Part shown: positions 36,101 through 42,840 of the stretch, in pieces | Layout of the letters: every line of letters begins with the position of its first letter | Numbering within the stretch: the stretch's first letter is position 1 | DNA from: Lachnospiraceae bacterium | Lineage (GTDB): Bacteria; Bacillota; Clostridia; Lachnospirales; Lachnospiraceae | Assembly (NCBI GenBank): GCA_015057665.1 | Contig: SVDY01000007.1 | Coordinates: 1-64,000 of the forward strand | Reading direction: 5' to 3' | Length of the DNA: 64,000 nucleotides | The notes under the pieces: generated by a model | Database searches by the model: none | Seen by the model: only the letters and a program-made list of their open reading frames with translations | Told to the model about the DNA's origin: nothing | Program-made: the position numbers and the translations under genes

Positions 36101-38853
36101 TAAATGGTAAGCCTTATGAAGAAGCAGTACAGGATTGGAAGTGTATGCCAATCGAATTTAACGGAGAAACATTGAAGATTGAGTACTATGTTAATTCAGA
36201 AAAATATCATGAAGAACAGCTTGCAGCTGGTGTGGAAAATCCATTTGAGAATCCGGAAAAAATCTACACAATCTATGTGGAGAATGTAGAACCTCTTGGA
36301 ATCGAAGCGGTCATTACATCTGCCCAGTTATCAAAAGGTGCTTTCTATGCACCGGGATTTAAGTCCAATGTATACTCTACAGAGGCCCTCATTCCGGCTG
36401 ATTCCACAGGAACAGAGCTTACTTTTACAGTGGCGGATAAATATAAAGTTTATCGTGATTACATTAGCGAAGATACCAGATTAGAAACAGAAGCAGGAGA
36501 AAAGGAAGGAATTCTTACATATAAAGTTGATATTGAGATTCCGGAATATTCTGATTATGGCGGTCTTAATATTCTTTTGGAAGAAGTAGATCCAGACACA
36601 AATGAGAGCGGAATGGCCCAGTATAGTTTTTCTGTGTACAAGAGAGGAACAAAAGATGTCTATCCGGACTCTGTTGAGGAATATCTCTGTCTTGGATCTC
36701 AGTATACGAACCAGTCCAACTTTGGTTTGGCACCGGAAAGAACTTTAAAATCTAACGGGATGGTATTGTCTGTTGGTAACTTTGGCGGATATATCGTATA
36801 TAAATACGATAAACCGATTGAAAATGATCCAAAGAATCCGTATGGTGTAGACTTTGTGGTTTATGGTAATCCATTTGGTGAAGGGGCTCATGAACCAGGT
36901 AATGTAGAAGTATCAAAAGACGGCAAAACATGGTATCTTCTTGCAGGTTCTGACCATTACGAAGATTATTGCGACTGGGATTATTCCATGACCTATACGA
37001 ATAATAAGGGTGAGTCCTCCTGGGTCAACAGTGATGGAGAAAGCGGAACAAACTACAAGTATCCAAATGTTTCTTTATATCCATATTTCAATTGGACAGA
37101 TGTCTTAGAAGATTCCATTACTGTATCCGGTCCTAGACTTAACAGTGCTGCCCAGGATGCATACGGAAGTGCGGCAGCAGTTCTGTCTGAATTTGGATAT
37201 GCAGACGTAAATATGAATGGAACGATCGACGGAAAAGCTCACAATCCATATGATCATCCGAATAAATTAGCAGAAGTGGGTGGAGACCAGTTTGACCTTG
37301 CATGGGCAGTTGATGAAGCAGGTATGCCGGTTGAACTTGACAGCATTTCCTATATTAGAATCAGTACTGCATCCAGCATTTATGCAGGTGCAATTGGTGA
37401 AAAATCAACAGAAATCACAGCTGTGAACCGTATTACCAATCCAGAAGAAGAAACAGTAGGAACAACCGCTGCACCGGAAGCGATTCTCATTAACGGTGAG
37501 AAGATTACAATGCCTGAGACAGGAAGTATCGTAAAAGCAGAAACTGTAAACGGAGAAGTAAAGATTGACGTTAAAAGTTCCGAAAATGTACATGTGTACA
37601 TCAATAATACATATGGTGCAAAACGTACTTACGAACAGCTTCCGGAAAAAGAAATCGTAAGGATTATCTGTCAGGAAGACAACAAAGCACCATATATCGT
37701 ATATCTTACATTTGGCGAGGTAGAAGAAGCAGAATCTGATTTTGTTCAGATTTACAAAACAACAGGTGATTATCTGGAAGGACTCGGTACACCGATTGTT
37801 GATTCTATCGGTGGTGAATGGAGAGTTCTCGGGCTTGAAAGAAGCGGACGTGAAGTTTCAGAAGATTATTATGATAATGTAGTTGCATATGTAAAAGAAA
37901 AAATCAATGAAAAAGGGCAACTTCATAACAGGAAATCCACAGATAACTCCCGTGTTATTTTGGCTTTGACAGCAGCAGGTTATGATCCTACAGACGTGGC
38001 CGGATATAACCTGTTAGAAGGTTTGACTGACATGGATTATGTAACATGGCAGGGAAATAACGGCGCTGTATTTGCATTGCTTGCCTTTGATTCAAACGAT
38101 TATGAAATTCCAATAGCATCTTCAGGTGCAGACCAGGTGACAAGAGAAAAATTAGTGTCAGAAATTCTCGGTGAACAATTAATGGATGGCGGATGGAATG
38201 TAAGTAAATCTATGACGACATCTGATATTGATATGACAGCCATGGCAATTCAGGCACTGGCTCCTTACTATGAGGATGAAAAAGTAAAAGCGGCAGTAGA
38301 TAAAGCAATAGAATATTTATCCAATTCTCAAAGACCGGATGGAGGATATTCTTCTGTGGATGGAAGTAATGCAGAATCCTGTGCACAGGTTATTGTGGCT
38401 TTAACAGCTCTTGGAATTGATCCGGAAAAGGATGTAAGATTCGTTAAGAATGGTAATTCTGTAGTGGATGCACTATGCACGTTCTATGTAGAAGGTGGCG
38501 GCTTTAAGCATATAGCAGACGGAAAATTGAATGGAATGGCAACAGAACAGAGCTATTATGCCCTTGCAGCTTATGCAAGATTCTTAAACGGTCAGACAAG
38601 TCTTTATGATATGACTGACGTAAATGTTTTTGAAGATGGAACGGGCGAAGACGACGGCCAGAAACCAGGCGAAGACGACGGTCAAAAACCAGGCGAAGAC
38701 GACGGCCAGAAACCAGGTGAAGACGACGATCAGAAACCGGGAACAGGCAAGCCGGATACAGGCGACAATACTCCGATCGCACTTCTTCTTGCAGCAGCAG
38801 TGATATCTCTTGGCGCATGTGTGGTTCTTGTTAGAAAAAAAGAGAATTTCTAA
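33178..38853 (+). CDS. Giant surface protein with DUF4430 and transcobalamin-like alpha/alpha-toroid domains, LPxTG-type anchor
   Basis: Protein of 1891 residues with AAAGGAAGAG before the ATG. A signal peptide (1-31, cleavage near ALA/EA) is followed by a DUF4430 domain (about 85-180: GWCVRLNNWHINRG, VEDGDSIKWLYT), Ig-like and BIG_2-like domains (WTSSDPSIANIDKDGNVTV; WESQDETIATVDNQGVVTL), a cadherin-like stretch, and a beta domain about 1160-1400 (GGYIVYKYDKPIENDPKNPY). An alpha/alpha-toroid of the squalene-cyclase/prenyltransferase-like fold spans about 1560-1810 (DGGWNVS, AIEYLSNSQRPDGGYSSVDG, QSYYALAAYARFLNG). Four GEDDGQKP-type repeats lead to KPDTG (1858-1862), a membrane helix and RKKENF, a sortase signal with K in place of L. 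DUF4430 and this toroid are the fold types of the two halves of intrinsic factor/transcobalamin, so corrinoid or other ligand binding is possible but unproven. Confidence 0.9.
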   Translation: MKQLRRKHSRILAFLLAFIMVLSVMPITALAEALDSSELAFNVQNPAGYVTVSFEDNGVRPQGASIMNPDLYQEALGTIIEPTKVPFLEGENMAQVTVRLLDAMGIKYSHTGNMTDGFYLSSIDKFTFNNKYYETLGEFDAGNESGWCVRLNNWHINRGTADFEVEDGDSIKWLYTCQYGSDIGADFSSKSAKITDVLFTDPEFEVVKYDDWYYELNVPAGTSEVAFEVELENYASVISVFVNGEEVKYRPNSPILVSNYDTITIESTLEHMDVNNNNEVTTYTDTVDIWVCKEAEPPKLTVRQDAPDTLEGVIGESVELDLAEVFDNLWIGDMHYTVTCEALDLNLEWDNNQWFDMECGDTAGEYELVFSVSDGTDMVSHTITLNILTERIKTTPTIRPEYAETKEKIYVYTGGIYVRVMLETIFEDKDGDPLTYNILVDGEPYVPEKYENIVLDSSHIVFYEDNTVRKIEVTATDGTTESEVFTAYCIGAKAEITVPKDSPLFTTNDGISYNYINHTAADNRFKLEKKINVETDLLKVEWTSSDPSIANIDKDGNVTVAEDIAYVANVTIGLSSGTNSWGGIEWLGSTWVTIYPQAPQREDLTVTLAENEDMTQSVELWGDDAIPFWDINMFDIKVDDKNICNVEVPLYGPLTVSPKQVGKTKVTLTLKDNPSIKCEFYVIVEGYGLKVKGQNNNSVTFEKGKKVQMEVLGAQAGENFTWESQDETIATVDNQGVVTLQKTGAVYIKAKSSRSTEDNVIATGAYLQVKEAGKVYLEELAIPGYNYFTDMISEKSAFQAAQLNYNWRILEDQYYYSTLEFKPYFDDETLNAVLKYEDQYNKAQTVELKDGELVEIYDGISPGCNLVTIEVSAKDNKEQVTTYTFEITRPYNPVNDIYDITVYPNGEDVLYYPTYKDCVEGTMFQFDEETGETTENNWWDGGWYSYTTYVFGTRTKSISLKPYMAYENQKAMIYVNGKPYEEAVQDWKCMPIEFNGETLKIEYYVNSEKYHEEQLAAGVENPFENPEKIYTIYVENVEPLGIEAVITSAQLSKGAFYAPGFKSNVYSTEALIPADSTGTELTFTVADKYKVYRDYISEDTRLETEAGEKEGILTYKVDIEIPEYSDYGGLNILLEEVDPDTNESGMAQYSFSVYKRGTKDVYPDSVEEYLCLGSQYTNQSNFGLAPERTLKSNGMVLSVGNFGGYIVYKYDKPIENDPKNPYGVDFVVYGNPFGEGAHEPGNVEVSKDGKTWYLLAGSDHYEDYCDWDYSMTYTNNKGESSWVNSDGESGTNYKYPNVSLYPYFNWTDVLEDSITVSGPRLNSAAQDAYGSAAAVLSEFGYADVNMNGTIDGKAHNPYDHPNKLAEVGGDQFDLAWAVDEAGMPVELDSISYIRISTASSIYAGAIGEKSTEITAVNRITNPEEETVGTTAAPEAILINGEKITMPETGSIVKAETVNGEVKIDVKSSENVHVYINNTYGAKRTYEQLPEKEIVRIICQEDNKAPYIVYLTFGEVEEAESDFVQIYKTTGDYLEGLGTPIVDSIGGEWRVLGLERSGREVSEDYYDNVVAYVKEKINEKGQLHNRKSTDNSRVILALTAAGYDPTDVAGYNLLEGLTDMDYVTWQGNNGAVFALLAFDSNDYEIPIASSGADQVTREKLVSEILGEQLMDGGWNVSKSMTTSDIDMTAMAIQALAPYYEDEKVKAAVDKAIEYLSNSQRPDGGYSSVDGSNAESCAQVIVALTALGIDPEKDVRFVKNGNSVVDALCTFYVEGGGFKHIADGKLNGMATEQSYYALAAYARFLNGQTSLYDMTDVNVFEDGTGEDDGQKPGEDDGQKPGEDDGQKPGEDDDQKPGTGKPDTGDNTPIALLLAAAVISLGACVVLVRKKENF
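38644..38739 (+). repeat. 24-bp tandem repeat coding the wall-spanning linker
   Basis: Four units of 24 bases (GGCGAAGACGACGGCCAG plus AAACCA) differing by a few bases encode GEDDGQKP four times. Copy number may vary between strains. Confidence 0.9.
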
Positions 38854-38855
38854 TC

Positions 38856-38885
38856 ATTGTTCATCCTCCTAAGGGAACGAACAAT
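38856..38885. repeat. Inverted repeat between surface protein and second regulator
   Basis: ATTGTTC (38856-38862) and GAACAAT (38879-38885) flank 16 bases. No T run follows, so it is either a weak terminator or a binding site. Confidence 0.4.
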
Positions 38886-38921
38886 AACAATTTAGAAGAA
38901 AGAGTGATGTGACCCGTTGCC

Positions 38922-39791
38922 ATGAATACAGAACAGTTTTATGAACAAAAGAGAGCACAATGGGGAACAGAAAAATGGGCAGGTTATATTGAACAGAATA
39001 TAACCTGCCGGTTACAAGTCGAAATGCTTGCACAGCAGTTTGGTTATTCTGTGACTCACTTTAAAAGAATATTTAAAGATTATTACGGCATGTCTGTTGC
39101 AGATTATATTAGGGAACGAAAAGTTGCATACATCGCAGATAAAATACGGAATGGGATGCATTATTCCAAAGCTGCTGCCATGTATGGTTTTCATTCTGAA
39201 GCAGGCATTTCACGTGCTTTTTTGAAAGACTACTTTGTAACACCGGCAGTGTACTGGGCAGGAAGTTTTGAACAGATAGCAATATCAAGGTATATAAATA
39301 ATATGCATGGCTATCTACTGATCAGCTATCTTCATTTTCCTGAAATACGAGTAAAAGCTCAGATGCTTGATAAAGTTACAGAGTCAAATCAGATTCAAAA
39401 AGCTGAACTTTTACATTGGAAGCAGTCCTCATATCCTGCCGTACCAAAAAAGCGGCTTATTTACAATAAAAGCTGCAGAGAAGACAAATTTGCATTTTGG
39501 ACTGTGGATCATGTGGGGGAAACCTATGAATATTGGCTGGGAACCCAGATAGAAGAGGTAGACGATTCTGAAGAAAGTAAGATCTGCTGCCTTGAAAAAG
39601 GAAAATATGCGATGTTTGAAATAAAAGACTATTCCGATCTGGCAGATTTTTCGCAGGCAATTGACATTCTTATCGAATGCATCTTCCATGACTGGTGCAG
39701 GGAAAATGAGGAGAAAATAGACAAGAGCCGTATGATCTATGAACGGTATGCAAATAAAAAGGTATACTTTTTTATTCCGGTAAAAGAATAA
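38922..39791 (+). CDS. AraC-type regulator with GyrI-like domain
   Basis: Protein of 289 residues: AraC HTH pair (about 15-110; LQVEMLAQQFGYSVTHFKRIFKD-like first helix-turn-helix, second around AAAMYGFHSEAGISRAF) and a GyrI-like domain ending KKVYFFIPVKE. The plan equals one half of the 572-aa regulator at 31308 and the C-terminal words are alike, so they are probably paralogs. No clear ribosome binding site precedes the ATG. It follows the surface protein gene by 68 bases, ahead of a terminator, and may be co-transcribed with it. Confidence 0.85.
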   Translation: MNTEQFYEQKRAQWGTEKWAGYIEQNITCRLQVEMLAQQFGYSVTHFKRIFKDYYGMSVADYIRERKVAYIADKIRNGMHYSKAAAMYGFHSEAGISRAFLKDYFVTPAVYWAGSFEQIAISRYINNMHGYLLISYLHFPEIRVKAQMLDKVTESNQIQKAELLHWKQSSYPAVPKKRLIYNKSCREDKFAFWTVDHVGETYEYWLGTQIEEVDDSEESKICCLEKGKYAMFEIKDYSDLADFSQAIDILIECIFHDWCRENEEKIDKSRMIYERYANKKVYFFIPVKE

Positions 39792-39830
39792 CGAAGAATT
39801 CCATTCCTAAGTATATGGAAAGAAAGTGAT

Positions 39831-39871
39831 AAAGGGCAAAGAACCGATTGATTCTTTGCCCTTTGATTCTT
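39831..39871 (+). terminator. Terminator of the surface protein-regulator unit
   Basis: AAAGGGCAAAGAA (39831-39843) pairs perfectly with TTCTTTGCCCTTT (39852-39864); a T-rich tail follows. Confidence 0.88.
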
Positions 39872-40054
39872 TATAAAAGAACTAAAAATTATGTGAGACT
39901 AGTTATATACGTTTTTTGACTTGTTTTGGCAACAAAATTTGAAAAAATTCAAAAAAATTCAAGAAAAATTTTTCTGAGGGTTTTTCTAATATTCGGTATG
40001 TTTTATTGTCATAAATGAACAATGAAAAAGGCTGAAAAGGCCAAAAGGGAGATT

Positions 40055-40186
40055 ATGAAATACAATAAGGATTTTGACGGTGTGCTTGATAATAAAGATA
40101 CATGGACGTTAGTCGGGATTTCTAAAAATTCTTTCTATAAATATAAAAAAGCGTTGCTTGGTCAAAGTGATTGTGAAGAAGAATAA
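40055..40186 (+). CDS. 43-aa HTH-like peptide upstream of the integrase
   Basis: Short frame MKYNKDFDGVLDN to QSDCEEE with AAAAGGGAG upstream. The middle, WTLVGISKNSFYKYKKALL, looks like a helix-turn-helix of the kind found at the ends of resolvases or in small excisionases. It could be a recombination directionality factor, inferred from position alone. It follows an AT-rich stretch (39900-40050) with no other feature. Confidence 0.5.
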   Translation: MKYNKDFDGVLDNKDTWTLVGISKNSFYKYKKALLGQSDCEEE

Positions 40187-40403
40187 TGAAAATATAGCGA
40201 AAAAGTCAAGGAGATTTTAGACGAGAGATTTTTTCATTTTTTTGAAAAAAATCCTTTAGTTGGTTGCCGATTTCTTATTAAAAGCAGTATATACAAGAAT
40301 AGCAAGGGATGAACAGAAGGATCCTAGGTTTCTTTTGCAATAATTGAAAGGAAAGGAAGTCCGGCCGGTTAGAGGAATATTCCAATCCTTGTATGAAAAA
40401 AGT

Positions 40404-40526
40404 ATGTATGATAAATTGAAATCTCTTGTAGAGAGTGGTATCATTGATGCGAAGCAGTTAAACGATGCATATGAGATTATGAAGCGTCGAACAATATTGG
40501 AGCAACATCCTTATGATATCTGGTAA
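40404..40526 (+). pseudogene. 5' part of the integrase gene, cut by in-frame TAA
   Basis: MYDKLKSLVESGIIDAKQ then KRRTILEQHPYDIW, stop TAA at 40524-40526, and GKNGKWYTYLPDDTKKR continues in the same frame. Related integrases read through this point without a stop (HPYxIWxGKxGxWxTYLPD), so this is the N-terminal arm-binding segment of the integrase separated by one nonsense codon. The region 40187-40403 upstream holds no gene but has CAGTATATACAAG (40285-40297), also found at 28284-28296. Confidence 0.7.
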
Positions 40527-40553
40527 GGTAAGAACGGAAAGTGGTATACCTAC

Positions 40554-41597
40554 TTGCCGGATGACACCAAAAAACGTGTCCAGAAAAAAAGAAAAACGAA
40601 AGAAGAAATTGAAAATTTAATTGTATCTTTTTATAAGGAAAAGCAGGATAATCCCTCAATTGAAGATATTTTCTATCGATGGATGAATGAGCGAATGGAG
40701 TATTTCGAAATTGAGAACTCTACTTATACGAGATATGTAATTGATTTTAAGCGTTGTTTTAGTGAATTCGGAAAACGTAAAATCAAATATGTCAACGAAC
40801 TTGACATCGAAAAATTTCTGAAAGAAACAATTCGTGAAAAACAGATGTCAAAAAAGGCATTCTATAACATCAGAACATTGATGTATGGAATTTTCAAATA
40901 TGCAAAAAAACACGGATTTGTTAATTACAGCATTTACGGAGTGATCAAAGAAATCCAATTCACAAAAAAAGAGTTCAATCATAATTCGCGTTCTAATGAA
41001 GAACAGGTTTTTTCTTCCGGAGAAGAGAAAAAGATTGTATCCTATCTTGAAGAGAATCTGGATGGCGTCAATCTTGGTTTGCTGTTGCTTTTTAAAACCG
41101 GATTAAGAATTGGAGAATTGTGCACTCTTAAGCATTCGGATATTCATGAATGCAAAATTTTGGTTAGAAGAACTGAGACTTTTTTTAAAGATACAACAAC
41201 GGGAGAATACATCTACGAAGTAAGAGACTCCGCTAAGACAGAAGCGGGGATTCGTGATGTGATTGTAAAAAAGGAATGTACATGGATTCTGGATGCGATT
41301 CAAAAGTTATCGCCATCAACAGAATATGTTTTTACACGGGATGGAAAGAGAATGTCTTCGTACGTATTCAGAAATCGTTTATATAATATCTGTGATAGAT
41401 TAGATATTGATCGAAAAAGCCCGCATAACATCCGCAAAACATACGGTACAAAAATGTACGATAGTGATATTCCAAAATCAATAATGTGTAAGCAAATGGG
41501 ACATACCGATGTATCATATCTGGAAAAATACTATTATTTTAATCGTCATGAGAGTGAAGAGATTAATACAATAATTAATGACGCTTCAGAATTATAA
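40554..41597 (+). CDS. Tyrosine recombinase (island integrase), remaining frame
   Basis: Counted from the TTG at 40554 this frame has 347 residues and all catalytic residues: Arg185 (TGLRIGEL), His291-x2-Arg294 (HNIRKTYG), His317 (MGHTDVS) and Tyr326. An N-terminal core-binding SAM-like domain lies at about 40-125. The true gene begins near 40404, but TAA at 40524 interrupts it in frame. No good ribosome binding site supports restart at 40554, so the protein may be absent, shortened or made by readthrough. It stands next to the right att site. Confidence 0.82.
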   Translation: MPDDTKKRVQKKRKTKEEIENLIVSFYKEKQDNPSIEDIFYRWMNERMEYFEIENSTYTRYVIDFKRCFSEFGKRKIKYVNELDIEKFLKETIREKQMSKKAFYNIRTLMYGIFKYAKKHGFVNYSIYGVIKEIQFTKKEFNHNSRSNEEQVFSSGEEKKIVSYLEENLDGVNLGLLLLFKTGLRIGELCTLKHSDIHECKILVRRTETFFKDTTTGEYIYEVRDSAKTEAGIRDVIVKKECTWILDAIQKLSPSTEYVFTRDGKRMSSYVFRNRLYNICDRLDIDRKSPHNIRKTYGTKMYDSDIPKSIMCKQMGHTDVSYLEKYYYFNRHESEEINTIINDASEL

Positions 41598-41610
41598 TTG
41601 TATTGGTAGT

Positions 41611-41629
41611 AGGCAATCATAGGTAATCA
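41611..41629 (+). repeat. Candidate integrase arm-binding repeats, right
   Basis: AGGCAATCA (41611-41619) and AGGTAATCA (41621-41629) match the pair inside the left end of the island. Confidence 0.45.
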
Positions 41630-41700
41630 TGATATAATTTTAATGAATCAAATAAAACCATATAAATAAAGGGTTTGTTTATGTTTCATAATTGGTTAGT

Positions 41701-41726
41701 GGGGTTCGATTCCCCTATGGACTGTT
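41701..41726 (+). repeat. Right attachment site of the island
   Basis: 26 bases identical to 28228-28253: the displaced 3' end of tRNA-Glu, with no tRNA body upstream. Confidence 0.9.
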
Positions 41727-41743
41727 CTGTTATCATTTGGAGT

Positions 41744-41781
41744 AAACCGAGAACCTAGGAAGAATAGGTTTCCGGTTTTTT
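41744..41781 (+). terminator. Original tRNA-Glu terminator, displaced by the island
   Basis: AAACCG..AACCT pairs with AGGTT..CGGTTT, followed by TTTTTT. It lies 18 bases after the displaced tRNA end. A TGTTGTATA/TATACAACA dyad (41781-41789, 41810-41818) follows in the leader of the next operon. Confidence 0.8.
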
Positions 41782-41853
41782 GTTGTATAAGAAGTTATTT
41801 CGTATTTCCTATACAACAAAAATACTATCATGTGAGTTTAGAAGGAGAAGTAT

Positions 41854-42825
41854 ATGAAAAATAAAAAATTGCCGTGCTTATATCTTGTGATACCCTGCTA
41901 TAATGAGCAGGAGGTTCTGCCTATTACATCAGTTCTATTCAAAGAAAAAATAGAAGAACTTATGGCCATGAACAGGATTTCAGAAGATAGCAGAGTATTG
42001 TTTGTAAACGATGGAAGTAAAGACTGTACATGGGATATCATAAAAGATTTTTCAGAAAAAGATAAGATTTTTGAAGGCATTTGTCTGAGCCGGAACAGAG
42101 GACATCAAAATGCTCTTCTTGCTGGTCTGATGGAAGCGAAAGAGAAATGTGATATTACCATTTCTATTGATTGTGATGGACAGGATGATATAAATGCCAT
42201 GAATCAAATGGTGGATGCGTATCATGATGGTGCCCAAGTTGTATATGGGGTGAGAAGTAAAAGAGAGACAGATACTTTTTTTAAGAGGAAAACAGCAGAA
42301 AGTTTTTATAAATTAATGAAATGGTTTGGCGCAGAAGTCGTTTATAATCATGCAGATTACCGTCTGGTTTCATCCAGAGTCCTTCGAGAGTTTTCCGATT
42401 TTAAAGAAGTGAATATCTTTCTTAGGGGTATGTTTCCACTGGTTGGTTTTAAAAGTACGTCTGTCTACTATGAAAGGCATGAACGTATTGCTGGGGAAAG
42501 CCATTATCCTTTAAAGAAGATGCTTGCGTTGGCATTTGATGGTATTACTAGTTTAAGTATTAAACCCATTCGTATTATTACGGGACTTGGTCTTTGTATG
42601 TCAATTGCCAGTTTTCTGGCTATTATATATGTGTTTGTTTCTCTGTTGGCAGGCATGGTTGTTCCTGGGTGGTCCAGTACAGTACTTTGTATTTGTCTGA
42701 TAGGAGGAATTCAGCTTATCTGTCTTGGCGTAATAGGAGAATATGTTGGAAAGATTTATCTCGAAACAAAGGAACGCCCTCGTTTTATTATTTCAGAACG
42801 GACTACTGACAGGAAGAATGATTAA
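41854..42825 (+). CDS. Glycosyltransferase family 2 with C-terminal membrane helices (GtrB-like)
   Basis: Protein of 323 residues with AGAAGGAG upstream. GT-A fold motifs: VIPCYNEQEVLP, FVNDGSKDCTW, SRNRGHQNALLAG, SIDCDGQDD (metal-binding). Two membrane helices near 245-305 and EYVGKIYLETKERP at the end are typical of GtrB/DPMS-type enzymes, which move a sugar from a nucleotide to undecaprenyl phosphate on the inner face of the membrane. It is first of a four-gene operon; the next gene is a membrane protein that could use the lipid-linked sugar outside. Confidence 0.88.
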   Translation: MKNKKLPCLYLVIPCYNEQEVLPITSVLFKEKIEELMAMNRISEDSRVLFVNDGSKDCTWDIIKDFSEKDKIFEGICLSRNRGHQNALLAGLMEAKEKCDITISIDCDGQDDINAMNQMVDAYHDGAQVVYGVRSKRETDTFFKRKTAESFYKLMKWFGAEVVYNHADYRLVSSRVLREFSDFKEVNIFLRGMFPLVGFKSTSVYYERHERIAGESHYPLKKMLALAFDGITSLSIKPIRIITGLGLCMSIASFLAIIYVFVSLLAGMVVPGWSSTVLCICLIGGIQLICLGVIGEYVGKIYLETKERPRFIISERTTDRKND

Positions 42826-42840
42826 TACTGGGAGGTAATC

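Larger units (their letters stand above)
28228..41726 (+). mobile_element. Integrated genomic island at tRNA-Glu (13.5 kb)
   Basis: A perfect 26-base direct repeat lies at 28228-28253 (inside the tRNA) and 41701-41726. A tyrosine integrase gene (ending 41597) sits next to the right repeat. AGGTAATCA-type repeat pairs lie inside both ends. Cargo: a Schlafen/HATPase protein, three small minus-strand genes, two AraC-type regulators, a giant surface protein and a small HTH-like peptide. No relaxase, type IV secretion or phage structural genes are present, so it is not self-transmissible. The integrase frame holds a TAA codon, so the island may be fixed. Confidence 0.88.
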
